64,000 nucleotides of DNA from contig NZ_AQUZ01000036.1 in the NCBI RefSeq assembly GCF_000372465.1, positions 138-64,137 on the forward strand, given 5' to 3'. How positions within the stretch are numbered: position 1 is the stretch's first letter; each line of letters starts with the position of its first letter. The position numbers and the translations under genes were made by a program. The notes below the pieces were generated by a model. It was not told the origin of the DNA. It saw only the letters and a list, made by a program, of their open reading frames with translations, and did no database searches. Positions 16,408 to 25,482 of the stretch are shown here, piece by piece. Source of the stretch: Kribbella catacumbae DSM 19601. GTDB lineage: Bacteria > Actinomycetota > Actinomycetes > Propionibacteriales > Kribbellaceae.

Positions 16408-16448
16408 GCCCGGAACCCCTGCAGGCGCAGGAGTTCCGGGCCCTTTTG
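16408..16448 (+). terminator. Rho-independent terminator after whiB-like gene
   Basis: A 15-bp stem (16408-16422 with 16427-16441, one mismatch) and a 4-base loop are followed by CCTTTT. It is well placed to end plus-strand transcription of the WhiB-like gene. Confidence 0.75.
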
Positions 16449-16513
16449 GTTGCTGAGTTGGTTGCCACCTGAAACTATCTCCGGCGGCTATTTCATCAGG
16501 ATCGAACAGTCAC

Positions 16514-17308
16514 TCAGAAATAACGGTTGAGTACTGCGGCGACGCCATCGTCGGTGACCGACTTGGTCACCTCGTCGGCCTTCGCCTTGACCTCGTCCGG
16601 CGCCGAACCCATCGCGACCCCGAGCCCGGCGTAGACCAGCATCTCCACGTCGTTGCGCCCGTCGCCCAGCGCCAGCAGGTCGGCCGCCTCCAGCCCGTAC
16701 TGCGCCAGCGCGACCTTCAGGCCGGTGCTCTTATCGACGCCCTCGGGCGCGATGTCGAGCCACGCGGTCCAGCCGACGAAGTAGCTGACCCCGTGCAGGC
16801 CAAGGCGTTCGGCCAACTGGACGAAGTCGGCCTCGGACTGCTCCGGGTCGCGGATGATCAACCGGGTCACGGGTTCCGGCGCCAGCTCAGCATCGGTGAC
16901 CACCCGGATCACGACATCGTCCGAGCCCAGGTCACCGGGCGGGAACGGCGCGGTCACCCGGTAGCCGGACTCGTGTTCCTCGACCGCCATCCGCGCGTTC
17001 GGCGCATGCTCGCGGACCGAGGCGATCACGGTCGACGGGTCGAAGGTGCGCTCGTCCACCACCTCACCGGCGGGACTCCGCAGGGTCCGCGCACCGTTGC
17101 TACAGACAACAAAACCTTCCGGCAGGTCGAGCATCTCCGCGACCGGCTTGGTGGTCTCCCAGGACCTGCCGGTGCACAGAATGACGGGAACCTGCGCGGC
17201 AGCCCGGCGGACCGCGTCGATCACGGCGAGCGAGAGCCGCTCGTCGTGATCGATCAGCGTGCCATCGATGTCGAGGGCAACGGCCTTGGGCCGCCAGCCG
17301 TTCGTCAT
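16514..17308 (-). CDS. Cof-type HAD-IIB hydrolase downstream of serS
   Basis: 264 residues. Motif I is DIDGTLIDHD, motif II LCTGRSW, motif III around DKSTGLKVAL and motif IV LGDGRNDVEML. VVCSNGARTL before the cap is the usual Cof signature. The ATG overlaps the serS stop (ATGA), so it is co-translated with seryl-tRNA synthetase. This serS-HAD couple recurs in Actinobacteria as I recall, but no functional link has been established. The product is likely a soluble phosphatase with an unknown small-molecule substrate. Confidence 0.85.
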   Translation of the reverse strand: MTNGWRPKAVALDIDGTLIDHDERLSLAVIDAVRRAAAQVPVILCTGRSWETTKPVAEMLDLPEGFVVCSNGARTLRSPAGEVVDERTFDPSTVIASVREHAPNARMAVEEHESGYRVTAPFPPGDLGSDDVVIRVVTDAELAPEPVTRLIIRDPEQSEADFVQLAERLGLHGVSYFVGWTAWLDIAPEGVDKSTGLKVALAQYGLEAADLLALGDGRNDVEMLVYAGLGVAMGSAPDEVKAKADEVTKSVTDDGVAAVLNRYF

Positions 17309-18579
17309 CTCCCCACCGGTTCGAGGACCTCTCGGCCACCGACGTACGGGCGAAGCGCGGCCGGCACCCGGACCGAGCCGTCCGCCTGCTGGTGCGTCTC
17401 GAGGATGGCGACCAGCCAGCGGGTGGTGGCCAGCGTGCCGTTCAGGGTCGCCACCGGGCGCGGCTTGCCGTCGGCGTCGCGGTGCCGGATGTTCAGCCGG
17501 CGGGCCTGGAAGTCGGTGCAGTTCGACGTCGAGGTGAGCTCGCGGTACGCACCCTGGGTCGGCACCCAGGCCTCGCAGTCGAACTTCCGGTACGCCGAGG
17601 CGCCCAGGTCACCGGTCGCGGTGTCGATCACCCGGTAGGCCAGTTCCATCTTGTCCAGCATCTCCTTCTCCCAGCCGAGCAGCCGCTGGTGTTCGGCGGC
17701 CGCCTCTTCCAGGCTGCAGTAGGAGAACATCTCGACCTTGTCGAACTGGTGGACGCGGATGATCCCGCGGGTGTCCTTCCCGTAGGAACCGGCCTCCCGG
17801 CGGTAGCAGGACGACCAGCCGGCGTACCGGATCGGGCCGTTCGACACGTCGAGGATCTCGTCCATGTGGTAGCCGGCCAGCGGCACCTCCGACGTACCGA
17901 CCAGGTAGAGCTCGGGCTCCTCCAGCCGGTAGACGTCGTCGTGGGCGCTCAGGTACCCGGTGCCGCCCATCACCTCGGGCTTGACCAGGGACGGCGTGAT
18001 CATCGGGGTGAAGCCGTTCTCCACCGCCTGGGCGATCGCCAGCTGGAGCATGCCGAGCTGGAGTAGCGCGCCGACACCCTTGAGGAAGTAGAACCGGGCG
18101 CCGGACACCTTCGCGCCGCGCTCCATGTCGATCGCGCCGAGCAGCTCGCCCAGCTCGAGGTGGTCGCGGGGCTGGAAGCCCTCGGCCTCGAAGTCGCGCG
18201 GCTTGCCGATCTCCTCGAGGACGGTGAAGTCCTTCTCGCCGCCGACCGGCGCCTCGTCGGCGACCAGGTTCGGCAGCTTCTCGGCGAGCGCGTCGAAGCG
18301 GCTCTCCGCCTCGGTCGCGGCGGCCTCGGTGGCCTTCACCTCGGCGGCCAGCGCCTTGGTCCGCTCCAGCAGCGCGGTGCGCTCGTCACCCTTGGCCTGG
18401 GCGACCTGCTTGCCGAGCCCCTTCTGCTCCGCGCGCAACGACTCGAACGCCGCGATGGACGATCGACGATCACCGTCAGCCGCCAGGACCTGGTCGACCA
18501 GGTCGGTACTCTCGCCGCGCTTGGTCAGGGACGCGCGGACGACATCGGGGTTCTCACGGAGCAGTTTGGCATCGATCAC
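17305..18579 (-). CDS. serS: Seryl-tRNA synthetase
   Basis: 424 residues, full length for a bacterial SerRS. The N-terminal long coiled-coil arm (about 1-105, starting MIDAKLLRENPDVVRASLTK) binds the tRNA-Ser variable arm. The class II core follows, with motif 2 YRREAGSYGKDTRGIIRVHQF around the ATP site and motif 3 near NGTLATTRWLVAILETHQ. It charges tRNA-Ser and supplies Ser-tRNA for selenocysteine where that is used. The GTG start is six bases after TACCCT with no Shine-Dalgarno, so the mRNA is probably leaderless. The gene overlaps a HAD phosphatase gene downstream. Confidence 0.95.
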   Translation of the reverse strand: MIDAKLLRENPDVVRASLTKRGESTDLVDQVLAADGDRRSSIAAFESLRAEQKGLGKQVAQAKGDERTALLERTKALAAEVKATEAAATEAESRFDALAEKLPNLVADEAPVGGEKDFTVLEEIGKPRDFEAEGFQPRDHLELGELLGAIDMERGAKVSGARFYFLKGVGALLQLGMLQLAIAQAVENGFTPMITPSLVKPEVMGGTGYLSAHDDVYRLEEPELYLVGTSEVPLAGYHMDEILDVSNGPIRYAGWSSCYRREAGSYGKDTRGIIRVHQFDKVEMFSYCSLEEAAAEHQRLLGWEKEMLDKMELAYRVIDTATGDLGASAYRKFDCEAWVPTQGAYRELTSTSNCTDFQARRLNIRHRDADGKPRPVATLNGTLATTRWLVAILETHQQADGSVRVPAALRPYVGGREVLEPVGR

Positions 18580-18585
18580 AGGTGC

Positions 18586-18591
18586 AGGGTA
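18586..18591 (-). promoter_or_regulatory. -10 element for leaderless serS mRNA
   Basis: TACCCT on the minus strand is followed by exactly six bases and the GTG of serS. The absence of a Shine-Dalgarno supports leaderless transcription. Confidence 0.5.
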
Positions 18592-18685
18592 TCGGGGCGT
18601 GTCAGCGGCGGCGAAGTCTATTCGGGATGATGAGCTGGCACCAGCGGATCAGCAGCGGTCTCTTCTAGGGGGAATCGACCAGGCC

Positions 18686-20278
18686 ATGAACCACCACCCA
18701 CCCAGTCCGGTAGGCCGCGCGCTGACGGTCGTCCTGGGTGTTTTGCCGTTCACCGTGATCACGCTGCTGGTCTTCGGGCAGTGGCCGCCGCTGCGCCGCT
18801 GGGACGAGTCGGTCTCGGCGCGGATGGCGGAGTACGGGGCCGCGCACGAGAACATGGTGGACGTCTGGCAGGTGGTCGGCGCGGTGACCCAGCCCTGGAC
18901 CATGCGGGCCGTCATCCTGGTCGTCGCTATCTATCTCTGGCACCGGCGGGCCCGGCTGCTGACGGTGTGGCTGATCGTCTCCGCGGGCGCCGAGCTGGGG
19001 CTGGTCCAGGCGGTCAAGCACATCTTCGACCGGGCCCGGCCCGCTCAGATGCTGGCCGAGGTGGACGGCTGGGCGTACGTCTCCGGACACGCCACCGCCG
19101 CGTTTGTGATGGCTGGAGCACTGGGAGTGGTGCTGCCGTCGGTCCGCGGCTGGCGACGTCGCTTCCGGCTGCTGGTGACGCTGCCGACGATCGCGGTGGT
19201 CTGGATCACGTCCGTCGATCGCGTCCTGCTGAACGTGCACTGGGTGTCCGACGTACTCGGGGGCTGGGCGCTGGGACTGGCGATCCTCACGGCGTCGTCG
19301 ATCGGGTTCGGGCTGAGGCCCGGCCTGCGACGACGCCGGCGGCGTACTCCGGCTGACGAGAACGGTACGTCGGTACCGCCTCGGGCCGCTGTGATCGTCA
19401 ACCCGATCAAGGTCGGCGACGGGGTGGCGTTCCGGCGCAAGGTGACCCGGGCGCTCGCAGTGCGGGGGTTCGACGATCCGCTCTGGCTGGAGACGCGTGA
19501 GGACGACTCAGGCAACGCGATGGCCAAGCGGGCGATCGAGAACGAGTCGGACCTGGTCCTGGTCGCCGGTGGCGATGGAACGGTCCGGGTGGTCTGCGCC
19601 GCGCTGGCCTCCACGGGCATCCCGGTCGGAGTGATTCCGGCCGGTACCGGCAACCTGCTGGCCCGCAACCTGCACATCCCGATGGACCTGGACGACGCGC
19701 TGGAGCGCATCCTGGACGGCCGCGACCGGCGGATCGACCTGGTCAAGGTGTCCGGCGACGGACTCGACACGGACCGCTTCGCGGTGATGGCCGGGCTCGG
19801 GCTGGACGCCGCGATCATCACCGGCGCCCCACCGATCCTGAAGGCGCAGATCGGCTGGACGGCGTACCTGGTCTCGGCGGCGAAGAACATCAACCATCCG
19901 TCGGTGAAGGTCCGCATCGTGCTGGACGACGACGAGCCAGTGGAGCGCCGCGTCCGGACCGTGGTGATCGGCAACGTCGGGATGCTGCAGGCGAACATCC
20001 CGCTGCTCCCGGATGCCCGCCCCGACGACGGGCTGATCGACGTGGTGGTGATCGCGCCCCGCCGGGTCACCCAGTGGCCGCTCGTCTTCTGGCGCGTGAT
20101 GACCCGTACGAAGCGCACGGAGATGTACCTGGAGCGCTTCACCGGCCGCAAGGTGGAGATCACCGCGGCGGTCGACGTCCAACGCCAACTCGACGGCGAC
20201 GGCATCGGCCCCGGCCGGACCATCACCGCCGAGGTAGAGCCTGGATCCCTCATCGTCCGGGTCCCCAAGCGCCGCTGA
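18686..20278 (+). CDS. PAP2 phosphatase-diacylglycerol kinase fusion
   Basis: 530 residues from ATG 18686. The first about 215 residues form a membrane PAP2 domain with five to six helices and the three phosphatase motifs: KHIFDRARP, YVSGHATA, and SVDRVLLNVHWVSD with the catalytic His. The second half (about 235-530) is a DAGK/sphingosine-kinase catalytic domain with VNPIKVGDG, LVAGGDGTVRVV and PAGTGNLLARN. One protein therefore joins a phosphatidate-type phosphatase to a lipid kinase of opposite chemistry. This points to remodelling or recycling of membrane lipid intermediates such as undecaprenyl or phosphatidate species. The substrate is inferred only. A 13-codon ORF (18627-18668) precedes it. 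Confidence 0.85.
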   Translation: MNHHPPSPVGRALTVVLGVLPFTVITLLVFGQWPPLRRWDESVSARMAEYGAAHENMVDVWQVVGAVTQPWTMRAVILVVAIYLWHRRARLLTVWLIVSAGAELGLVQAVKHIFDRARPAQMLAEVDGWAYVSGHATAAFVMAGALGVVLPSVRGWRRRFRLLVTLPTIAVVWITSVDRVLLNVHWVSDVLGGWALGLAILTASSIGFGLRPGLRRRRRRTPADENGTSVPPRAAVIVNPIKVGDGVAFRRKVTRALAVRGFDDPLWLETREDDSGNAMAKRAIENESDLVLVAGGDGTVRVVCAALASTGIPVGVIPAGTGNLLARNLHIPMDLDDALERILDGRDRRIDLVKVSGDGLDTDRFAVMAGLGLDAAIITGAPPILKAQIGWTAYLVSAAKNINHPSVKVRIVLDDDEPVERRVRTVVIGNVGMLQANIPLLPDARPDDGLIDVVVIAPRRVTQWPLVFWRVMTRTKRTEMYLERFTGRKVEITAAVDVQRQLDGDGIGPGRTITAEVEPGSLIVRVPKRR

Positions 20279-20281
20279 GCT

Positions 20282-20800
20282 TCAGCTGGGTTCTGGGGTC
20301 TCGCGGGGTTGGGAGGCCTCTTTGCGGAGGGTTTCGAGGGCCTCTTCCTCCTCGGGCGACAGCTTGGCGTCGCTTTCGAAGGACTTGACTTCCTTGGCGT
20401 AGGAGCGGGCGTCGTTGCGGCTGTTGATCGACGTCAGCACGACCCCGTCGCCCTTGTCGTCCAGCAGGGCCATCGACCACGACAGGCGGCCGCCCATGTC
20501 GCCGTACGCGTCGTAGCGGACCACTGCCAAGTGCTGCAGGGTCTCGCGGAGTTCGCTTCGGGCGTCCTCGAGTTCCTTGCTCAGGCGGCGCAGCTCCGAC
20601 TTCACGGTGCCCGGTTTGGCCTCCGCTTGAGGCGTCTGGGTGGGCTGGGCCTGTTGCTGGGGTTCTGGGGTGGCGAGAGGTTTCGCCCCGGCCTTGGGCG
20701 TGCCGGACTGCGCCCTCAGCGCCTGGATGGCGAACACGAGGGCGAGCACCGCCACGAACAAGGCGGCGATCCCGAAAGCACCGGCTAACGTCGAAGACAC
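20282..20800 (-). CDS. DUF4446-family membrane-anchored protein
   Basis: 172 residues from GTG 20800 (MSSTLAGAFGIAALFV...). One N-terminal membrane helix (about 5-28) is followed by a Pro/Gln/Ala-rich linker (35-70), a short coiled-coil (about 72-95) and a conserved beta-rich domain. That domain contains LAVVRYDAYGDMGGRLSWSMALLDDKGDGVVLTSINSR in consecutive strands, the DUF4446 signature. The C-terminus is acidic and helical. The family is common in Firmicutes and Actinobacteria; its role is unknown. The gene faces the PAP2-DAGK gene and is divergent from larB. Confidence 0.8.
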   Translation of the reverse strand: MSSTLAGAFGIAALFVAVLALVFAIQALRAQSGTPKAGAKPLATPEPQQQAQPTQTPQAEAKPGTVKSELRRLSKELEDARSELRETLQHLAVVRYDAYGDMGGRLSWSMALLDDKGDGVVLTSINSRNDARSYAKEVKSFESDAKLSPEEEEALETLRKEASQPRETPEPS

Positions 20801-20886
20801 GGACGGCAGCCTAATGGCTGCGTGCTCAGGCGGCTGCGCTGAGTGCCAGTGCCAGGGTCCCGGGCGGCGGATGCCGGTGGGCCACG

Positions 20887-20892
20887 TAGATT
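20887..20892 (+). promoter_or_regulatory. -10 element for leaderless larBC mRNA
   Basis: TAGATT is followed by six bases and the GTG start of larB. No Shine-Dalgarno is visible. Confidence 0.45.
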
Positions 20893-20898
20893 CGCGGG

Positions 20899-21627
20899 GT
20901 GACTCATTTGCCTGACCAGAATCCCGGTGGCGGCCCACTGCCTGGAGTGCACGACCTCGGCTACGCACGCCTCGACACGGATCGCCTGGAGCGCACAGGC
21001 GACGCCGAGGTGGTCTACGGGGCGGGGAAGACGCCGGAGCAGGTCGTAGAGCTCCTGCGCACCCTGCACGCGACCCACCCGGGCCACGCCGTCCTGGCGA
21101 CCCGCCTGAGCGTCGAGGCCCAGGCAGCGGTCGCCGCTGCCCTGCCGCAGGCCGTAGTGGACGCTGTAGGCCGTACTGCGGTCCTGGGCTCACCCCCTGT
21201 ACTCCGTGGCACGGTGGCGGTCGTAGCGGCCGGTACGTCGGATGCCCCGGTCGCGGCAGAAGCAGCGACGACAGTCGGCGTATTCGGTGCAGCAGTCGAC
21301 CTGATCACCGATGTCGGTGTCGCCGGCCTGCACCGCGTGATGAGCGTGCGCGAGCGCCTGGCCGCCGCCGACTGCCTCATCGTGGTGGCCGGGATGGAAG
21401 GCGCCCTGCCGAGCGTGGTGGGCGGGCTCGTCGGCGTACCGCTGGTCGCAGTACCGACGTCTGTCGGGTACGGCGCCTCCTTTGGCGGGGTGGCCGCATT
21501 GCTGGCGATGCTCAACTCGTGTGCGCCAGGCGTGACCGTGGTGAACATCGACAACGGCTTCGGGGCCGGTGTCTTCGCAGCTCGAGTAGCGCGGCGCGCG
21601 GCGCCCGCGGAGGTGAAGTCGCAGTGA
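20899..21627 (+). CDS. larB: Nickel-pincer cofactor carboxylase/hydrolase LarB
   Basis: 242 residues. It contains the AIR-carboxylase (PurE)-like core with AVVAAGTSDAPVAAEAA, GVAGLHRVM and VVAGMEGALPSVVGGL, all hallmarks of LarB. In lactobacilli LarB carboxylates the pyridinium ring of nicotinic acid adenine dinucleotide and cleaves the phosphoanhydride. This is the first step to the nickel-pincer nucleotide cofactor of lactate racemase-type enzymes. The gene overlaps larC (GTGA). larE and larA are not in the window, so the enzyme that uses the cofactor lies elsewhere or is a different LarA homologue. Confidence 0.88.
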   Translation: MTHLPDQNPGGGPLPGVHDLGYARLDTDRLERTGDAEVVYGAGKTPEQVVELLRTLHATHPGHAVLATRLSVEAQAAVAAALPQAVVDAVGRTAVLGSPPVLRGTVAVVAAGTSDAPVAAEAATTVGVFGAAVDLITDVGVAGLHRVMSVRERLAAADCLIVVAGMEGALPSVVGGLVGVPLVAVPTSVGYGASFGGVAALLAMLNSCAPGVTVVNIDNGFGAGVFAARVARRAAPAEVKSQ

Positions 21628-22928
21628 GAGTCGCCTGGATCGATTGCGCGGCCGGAGCGTCCGGCGACATGCTCCTGGGAGCGTTCCTGTCGGCTGGAGC
21701 CGACCTGGAGGTCGTCAACGCGGCCGTCGCGGCGGTCGACCCATCGCTGTCCGTGACGGTGGAACAAACAAGCCGCCACCAGATCGCAGCCACCAAAGCC
21801 TCCGTCCGGGTAGCCGGAGAACTCCACCCAGAAAACTTCCCGGACCACCTCGGCCCAGCAGTCCCGCAGGCCGAGGGCGCCGAAGCCGGTCACGGCCATG
21901 GGCACGGGCACGAGGATGGCGGGGCCGGGCATGGGCACGGGCACGGCGGTGGTGGGCCTACGCGGACTTGGGCTGAGGTTCGGCGGTTGATTGAGGAGGC
22001 TGGGTTGGCCCCGGCTGTGCGGGATCGGGCGTTGGATACCTTCGCTCGGTTGGCGCGGGCCGAGGGTGCTGCTCACGGTGTCGCCCCGGATGACGTGCAC
22101 TTCCACGAGGTCGGCGCGCTCGACGCGATCGCGGACATCGTGGGAGTCGCCGCCGCATCAGTGGCGCTCGAGCTCGACCGGGTGGTCGTCTCCACGATCG
22201 CACTCGGCGGCGGGCTGCAGGTTCGCGGCCAGCACGGCGGCATCCCGGTGCCAGGGCCTGCAGTACTGGCTTTGCTGTCCGAGGCCGATGCTCCGGTCAT
22301 CGGCGGCACCGCGCCGTACGAGATGACGACGCCGACCGGTGCGGCTCTGCTCGCCACGCTGGCGGACGAGTTCGGCCTGATGCCGCAGATGCGGATCCAG
22401 CAAACGGGTGTCGGCGCGGGCGGCCGCGACCCGGTCGAGGTACCGAACATCGTCCGCGTGATCGTCGGCGACTCGGTCGAGCGTTCGGCCACCGAGCTCG
22501 TCTACGAGACCAACGTCGACGACCTCGACCCGCGGATCTGGCCGCAGGTACTCGCCCGGCTGATGGAGGCCGGCGCGGCGGACGCCTGGCTCACCCCGAT
22601 CCTGATGAAGAAGGGCCGGCCGGCGCACACCCTCTCGGTCCTGGTCGGTGGCGCGAGTGCCGAGGAGGTCCGCTCGGTGATCCTCTCCGAGACGTCGGCG
22701 ATCGGCCTGCGCGAGTCGGAGATCCGCAAGCACGCCGCCGACCGCGAGTTCGCCAGCGTCGAGGTCGAGGGGCAGCGCATCCACGTCAAGATCGCCCGGT
22801 ACGGCGGCCAGGTGGTCAACGTCCAGCCCGAGTACGACGATGTCGCAGCCGCCTCCGCGGTCCTGAAGAAGCCGATCAAGACCGTCCTCGCCAAGGCCAT
22901 CGCCGCCGGCCACGATCTCTGGAGCTGA
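21624..22928 (+). CDS. larC: Nickel insertion protein LarC
   Basis: 434 residues from a GTG overlapping the larB stop. The N-terminal IDCAAGASGDMLLGAFLSAGA and the downstream HFHEVGALDAIADIVG are LarC signatures. The C-terminal half (ETNVDDLDPRIWPQVLARLMEAGAADAWLTPILMKKGRP over several strands) is the LarC2 domain. In Lactiplantibacillus LarC is made by a ribosomal frameshift joining LarC1 and LarC2; here both parts lie in one continuous frame. Residues about 88-112 form a loop with two His-Gly runs, a probable nickel store. LarC inserts Ni using CTP. Confidence 0.9.
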   Translation: MRVAWIDCAAGASGDMLLGAFLSAGADLEVVNAAVAAVDPSLSVTVEQTSRHQIAATKASVRVAGELHPENFPDHLGPAVPQAEGAEAGHGHGHGHEDGGAGHGHGHGGGGPTRTWAEVRRLIEEAGLAPAVRDRALDTFARLARAEGAAHGVAPDDVHFHEVGALDAIADIVGVAAASVALELDRVVVSTIALGGGLQVRGQHGGIPVPGPAVLALLSEADAPVIGGTAPYEMTTPTGAALLATLADEFGLMPQMRIQQTGVGAGGRDPVEVPNIVRVIVGDSVERSATELVYETNVDDLDPRIWPQVLARLMEAGAADAWLTPILMKKGRPAHTLSVLVGGASAEEVRSVILSETSAIGLRESEIRKHAADREFASVEVEGQRIHVKIARYGGQVVNVQPEYDDVAAASAVLKKPIKTVLAKAIAAGHDLWS

Positions 22929-22939
22929 ACCTCAGCGGT

Positions 22940-24520
22940 CTAGTGGGCGGTGGCCTTCTCGGTCTCGGGCTTCTGCTTTCGTTTCGGCCAGTCGTACGGC
23001 CACCACTGGGCGCCACCGCGACGGGCCCAGACGATCAGGCCGATCAGTACGCCGAGCTCGATCGCGGGGCAGATCGTGTCGCGCAGCCGGGTGCTGAACC
23101 ACTCCAGCGAGTCCGACAGGAACGGCGCCACCTGGCGGGCGTTGGGATCCCGGCCGGGCACGTAGGCGATCGCGAGCATGGTGGTCCGGATGACCATCAG
23201 CTTGTCCACCTTCGACGCGGCCACCGCCGCCAGCGCGACCCAGGCGATCACGTCGTACCAGGGCAGCGAGTACATCGCGGTGACGAGCCAGGCGATCGCG
23301 TAGATGGCGGTGTAGCGGATCGCCTCCGGTGTCCGGTCCTCCGGGTGCGTCCGGGGCACCAGCGATTTCGGGAACACCTGGGACAGCAGGATCGCCACCA
23401 CGATCAGGCCGGCCCAGGCAGCGATCGCGATCACCGTGCGGACCAGACCGTTCGGCAGGAACAGGGTGAAGAAGCTGAGCAGCACCTTGTGCGGCGTCCC
23501 GGTGGAGATGTACGCGCTGTTCGCCCGGGCCTGTTGCAGCGCCTGCACGCCGACCACGGCATACAGACCGACCATCGCCACCGCGCCGCCGAGGCAGAAC
23601 ATGATCGCCTTGCGCCGATCCGCGCGCAGCGACCAGAGCATCGCGATGCCCACCAGGCCGATCGAGAGCTTCGTGCAGCCCGCGACGCCGAGCATGATGC
23701 CGGCCCAGAAGAGGTGCCGCCGGAACAGCACCAGCGCGATGATCGCGAACATCACCGCGATCGAGTCGTTGTGCGCGCCGGCCAGGACGGTCCACAGCAG
23801 CAGCGGGTTGGCCAGGGCGAGCATGGCGATGCGGCGGCGGTTGACCAGGTTGGGGCCGACCAGCTTCATCAACAGCAGCCCGGACACGATCAGGCTGACC
23901 GCGACCGACAGCTGCAGCATCCAGACGGTGAGCTGCATCGAGTCGCCGCCGACCCAGGACGAGAACCACTGGATCCAGGTCGCGATCGGGCCGTAGACAC
24001 TCTTCGCGCCCTGCCACGGCCGCTCGGTCGCCGCGATCACCGGGTCGTAGCCGAGCCGGATGGTGTCCGCCGGCGCCGTCGTGTACGGGTTGCCGCCGAG
24101 CGACATGATCCGCCCGTACGCCGCGTAGATCAAGACGTCGCCGGACGCCATCGGCGGGACCAGCGTGACGGCCGCCGTCGTACCGATGCCTAGGGCAACT
24201 AATCGGTTGACCCGGGGCGCCCAGCCGTTCTTGATCGCCTTGGCAGCAAGGAAAACGCCGTAGCCGCCGAGCAGGATGGCGACGTAGATCATCATCGTCA
24301 CGAGCCAGTCGTTCGGCTTCGTGTCGAACCAGTACGGCGGCAGCCAGGCGTGCCGGTTGGTCAGCGTCAGGACCACCACGGACGGGCCGAGCAGCCCAGC
24401 GGCGACGATCAGGGTCGTCGAGGCCAGGTACAGCCCGACGGCGCGCCGGCCGTCGCGATTCGCGGTCGGCGAAACACTGACCTGACCACTCTCGGCGAGG
24501 CCGGCCTCGTCGGTGCTCAT
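22940..24520 (-). CDS. Polyprenol-phosphate-mannose-dependent mannosyltransferase (MptB-like)
   Basis: 526 residues from ATG 24520, with about 12-13 membrane helices, a GT-C fold enzyme. ASGDVLIYAAYGRIM, GGNPYTTAPAD and VYGPIATWIQWF match the actinobacterial alpha-1,6-mannosyltransferases (MptB/GT87 type). These use polyprenyl-phosphate-mannose on the outer face of the membrane to extend lipomannan or lipoarabinomannan-like glycans. The stop is preceded by a Lys-rich cytosolic tail. The start overlaps the stop of the GT2 gene (ATGA). That enzyme could make the lipid-linked sugar donor, so the two form a plausible donor-synthase plus transferase unit. Confidence 0.8.
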   Translation of the reverse strand: MSTDEAGLAESGQVSVSPTANRDGRRAVGLYLASTTLIVAAGLLGPSVVVLTLTNRHAWLPPYWFDTKPNDWLVTMMIYVAILLGGYGVFLAAKAIKNGWAPRVNRLVALGIGTTAAVTLVPPMASGDVLIYAAYGRIMSLGGNPYTTAPADTIRLGYDPVIAATERPWQGAKSVYGPIATWIQWFSSWVGGDSMQLTVWMLQLSVAVSLIVSGLLLMKLVGPNLVNRRRIAMLALANPLLLWTVLAGAHNDSIAVMFAIIALVLFRRHLFWAGIMLGVAGCTKLSIGLVGIAMLWSLRADRRKAIMFCLGGAVAMVGLYAVVGVQALQQARANSAYISTGTPHKVLLSFFTLFLPNGLVRTVIAIAAWAGLIVVAILLSQVFPKSLVPRTHPEDRTPEAIRYTAIYAIAWLVTAMYSLPWYDVIAWVALAAVAASKVDKLMVIRTTMLAIAYVPGRDPNARQVAPFLSDSLEWFSTRLRDTICPAIELGVLIGLIVWARRGGAQWWPYDWPKRKQKPETEKATAH

Positions 24521-25281
24521 CGGCCGGACCAGGACCCACTGGGCGGCACGGCGTTGCGCGCCGAGAGCGCACGGCGTACGTGCCAGAACTGGCGACCGCG
24601 GTGCAACTGGCCGCGCCAGTCGGTGCCGGTCGCGCGATGCCGGACGTCGATCGGGACTTCGAGGATGCGGAAACCCTTGCGGCCGAGGTCGATGCTCAGC
24701 GCGGTCTCGACGCCGAACCCGTGCGCCAGCGGCAGCGCCGCCTCGAAGGCGACGCGGGTCAGGCATCGCTGGCCGGACAGCGGCTGCTCAGGCGCCCAGC
24801 CGGTGGCCAGCTCGATCCCGGCCCGCGCGAGCCGTACGACGAACCCGTGCCCGCCGGCCTTGCTGCCGTCGGCCCGCACCTGGGCCGGCAGCGTCCCGAT
24901 CGTCATGTCGGCCTGTCCGGTGCGCACCGGCTCGATCAGCGACTCAGCCCCAGCAGCCGAGTCGGCCAGGTCGGCATCGAGGAACAGCAGGTGCCGCGCC
25001 CAGGCTCCCTCCCGTGCCGCGACGGCCTCCGCGCCGGACTCCATCGCGGCGGCCTTCCCACGATTCTTCGAGTGCCGCACGACGACTGCGCCCGCCCGCT
25101 CGGCGGCCTCCGCCGTACCGTCGGTGGAGCCGTCGTCAACGACCACGACCAGGTCCACGCCCGCGATCTTGTGCACCGCGTCCACGGTCGCCGCGATCCG
25201 CTCGGCCTCGTCCTTGGCCGGGATCACGCACGCAACGGAGCCCTGGACGGGCTCGACGGAGGGCAGATCAGTACCGGACAC
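24517..25281 (-). CDS. Family 2 glycosyltransferase, DPM1/GpgS-like
   Basis: 254 residues, soluble GT-A fold. CVIPAKDEAERIAATV and VVVVDDGSTDGT form the nucleotide-sugar site, LFLDADLADS is the DXD metal site, and PEQPLSGQRCLTR is the acceptor loop. The sequence fits polyprenyl-phosphate-sugar synthases or glucosyl-3-phosphoglycerate-synthase-like enzymes. Coupling to a GT-C mannosyltransferase favours synthesis of a lipid-linked sugar donor. No C-terminal membrane helices are present, unlike DPM1-GtrA fusions. Donor and acceptor are not determined by the sequence. Confidence 0.8.
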   Translation of the reverse strand: MSGTDLPSVEPVQGSVACVIPAKDEAERIAATVDAVHKIAGVDLVVVVDDGSTDGTAEAAERAGAVVVRHSKNRGKAAAMESGAEAVAAREGAWARHLLFLDADLADSAAGAESLIEPVRTGQADMTIGTLPAQVRADGSKAGGHGFVVRLARAGIELATGWAPEQPLSGQRCLTRVAFEAALPLAHGFGVETALSIDLGRKGFRILEVPIDVRHRATGTDWRGQLHRGRQFWHVRRALSARNAVPPSGSWSGR

Positions 25282-25386
25282 AGCACCGCAGCCTAGTTGT
25301 TCGGCGGCCGATCTCCCGCCTCAGCACCCGCTCCCTGGGGATATCTCGTCCTTTCGATCGACGGCGCGAGTTGGAGTTCCACGAGA

Positions 25387-25399
25387 ATTGTCGGACAAT
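25387..25399. promoter_or_regulatory. Short palindrome upstream of arcA
   Basis: ATTGT-CGG-ACAAT is a perfect 13-bp palindrome about 85 bp before the arcA start, in an AT-richer stretch between divergent promoters. It could be an operator for arcA or the GT2 gene; no regulator can be named. Confidence 0.3.
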
Positions 25400-25482
25400 C
25401 AGACAGAATCACGGCACACCCCGCGGGTACGACGGGGCTGCCGTAGCTTGGTGGGACGGGATCCGGACGAGAGGGCAGGCAG

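Noticed and set aside
22943..24193. 416-codon plus-strand ORF
   Set aside because: Antisense to the MptB-like mannosyltransferase; Arg/His/Asp-rich composition typical of a GC-rich shadow frame.
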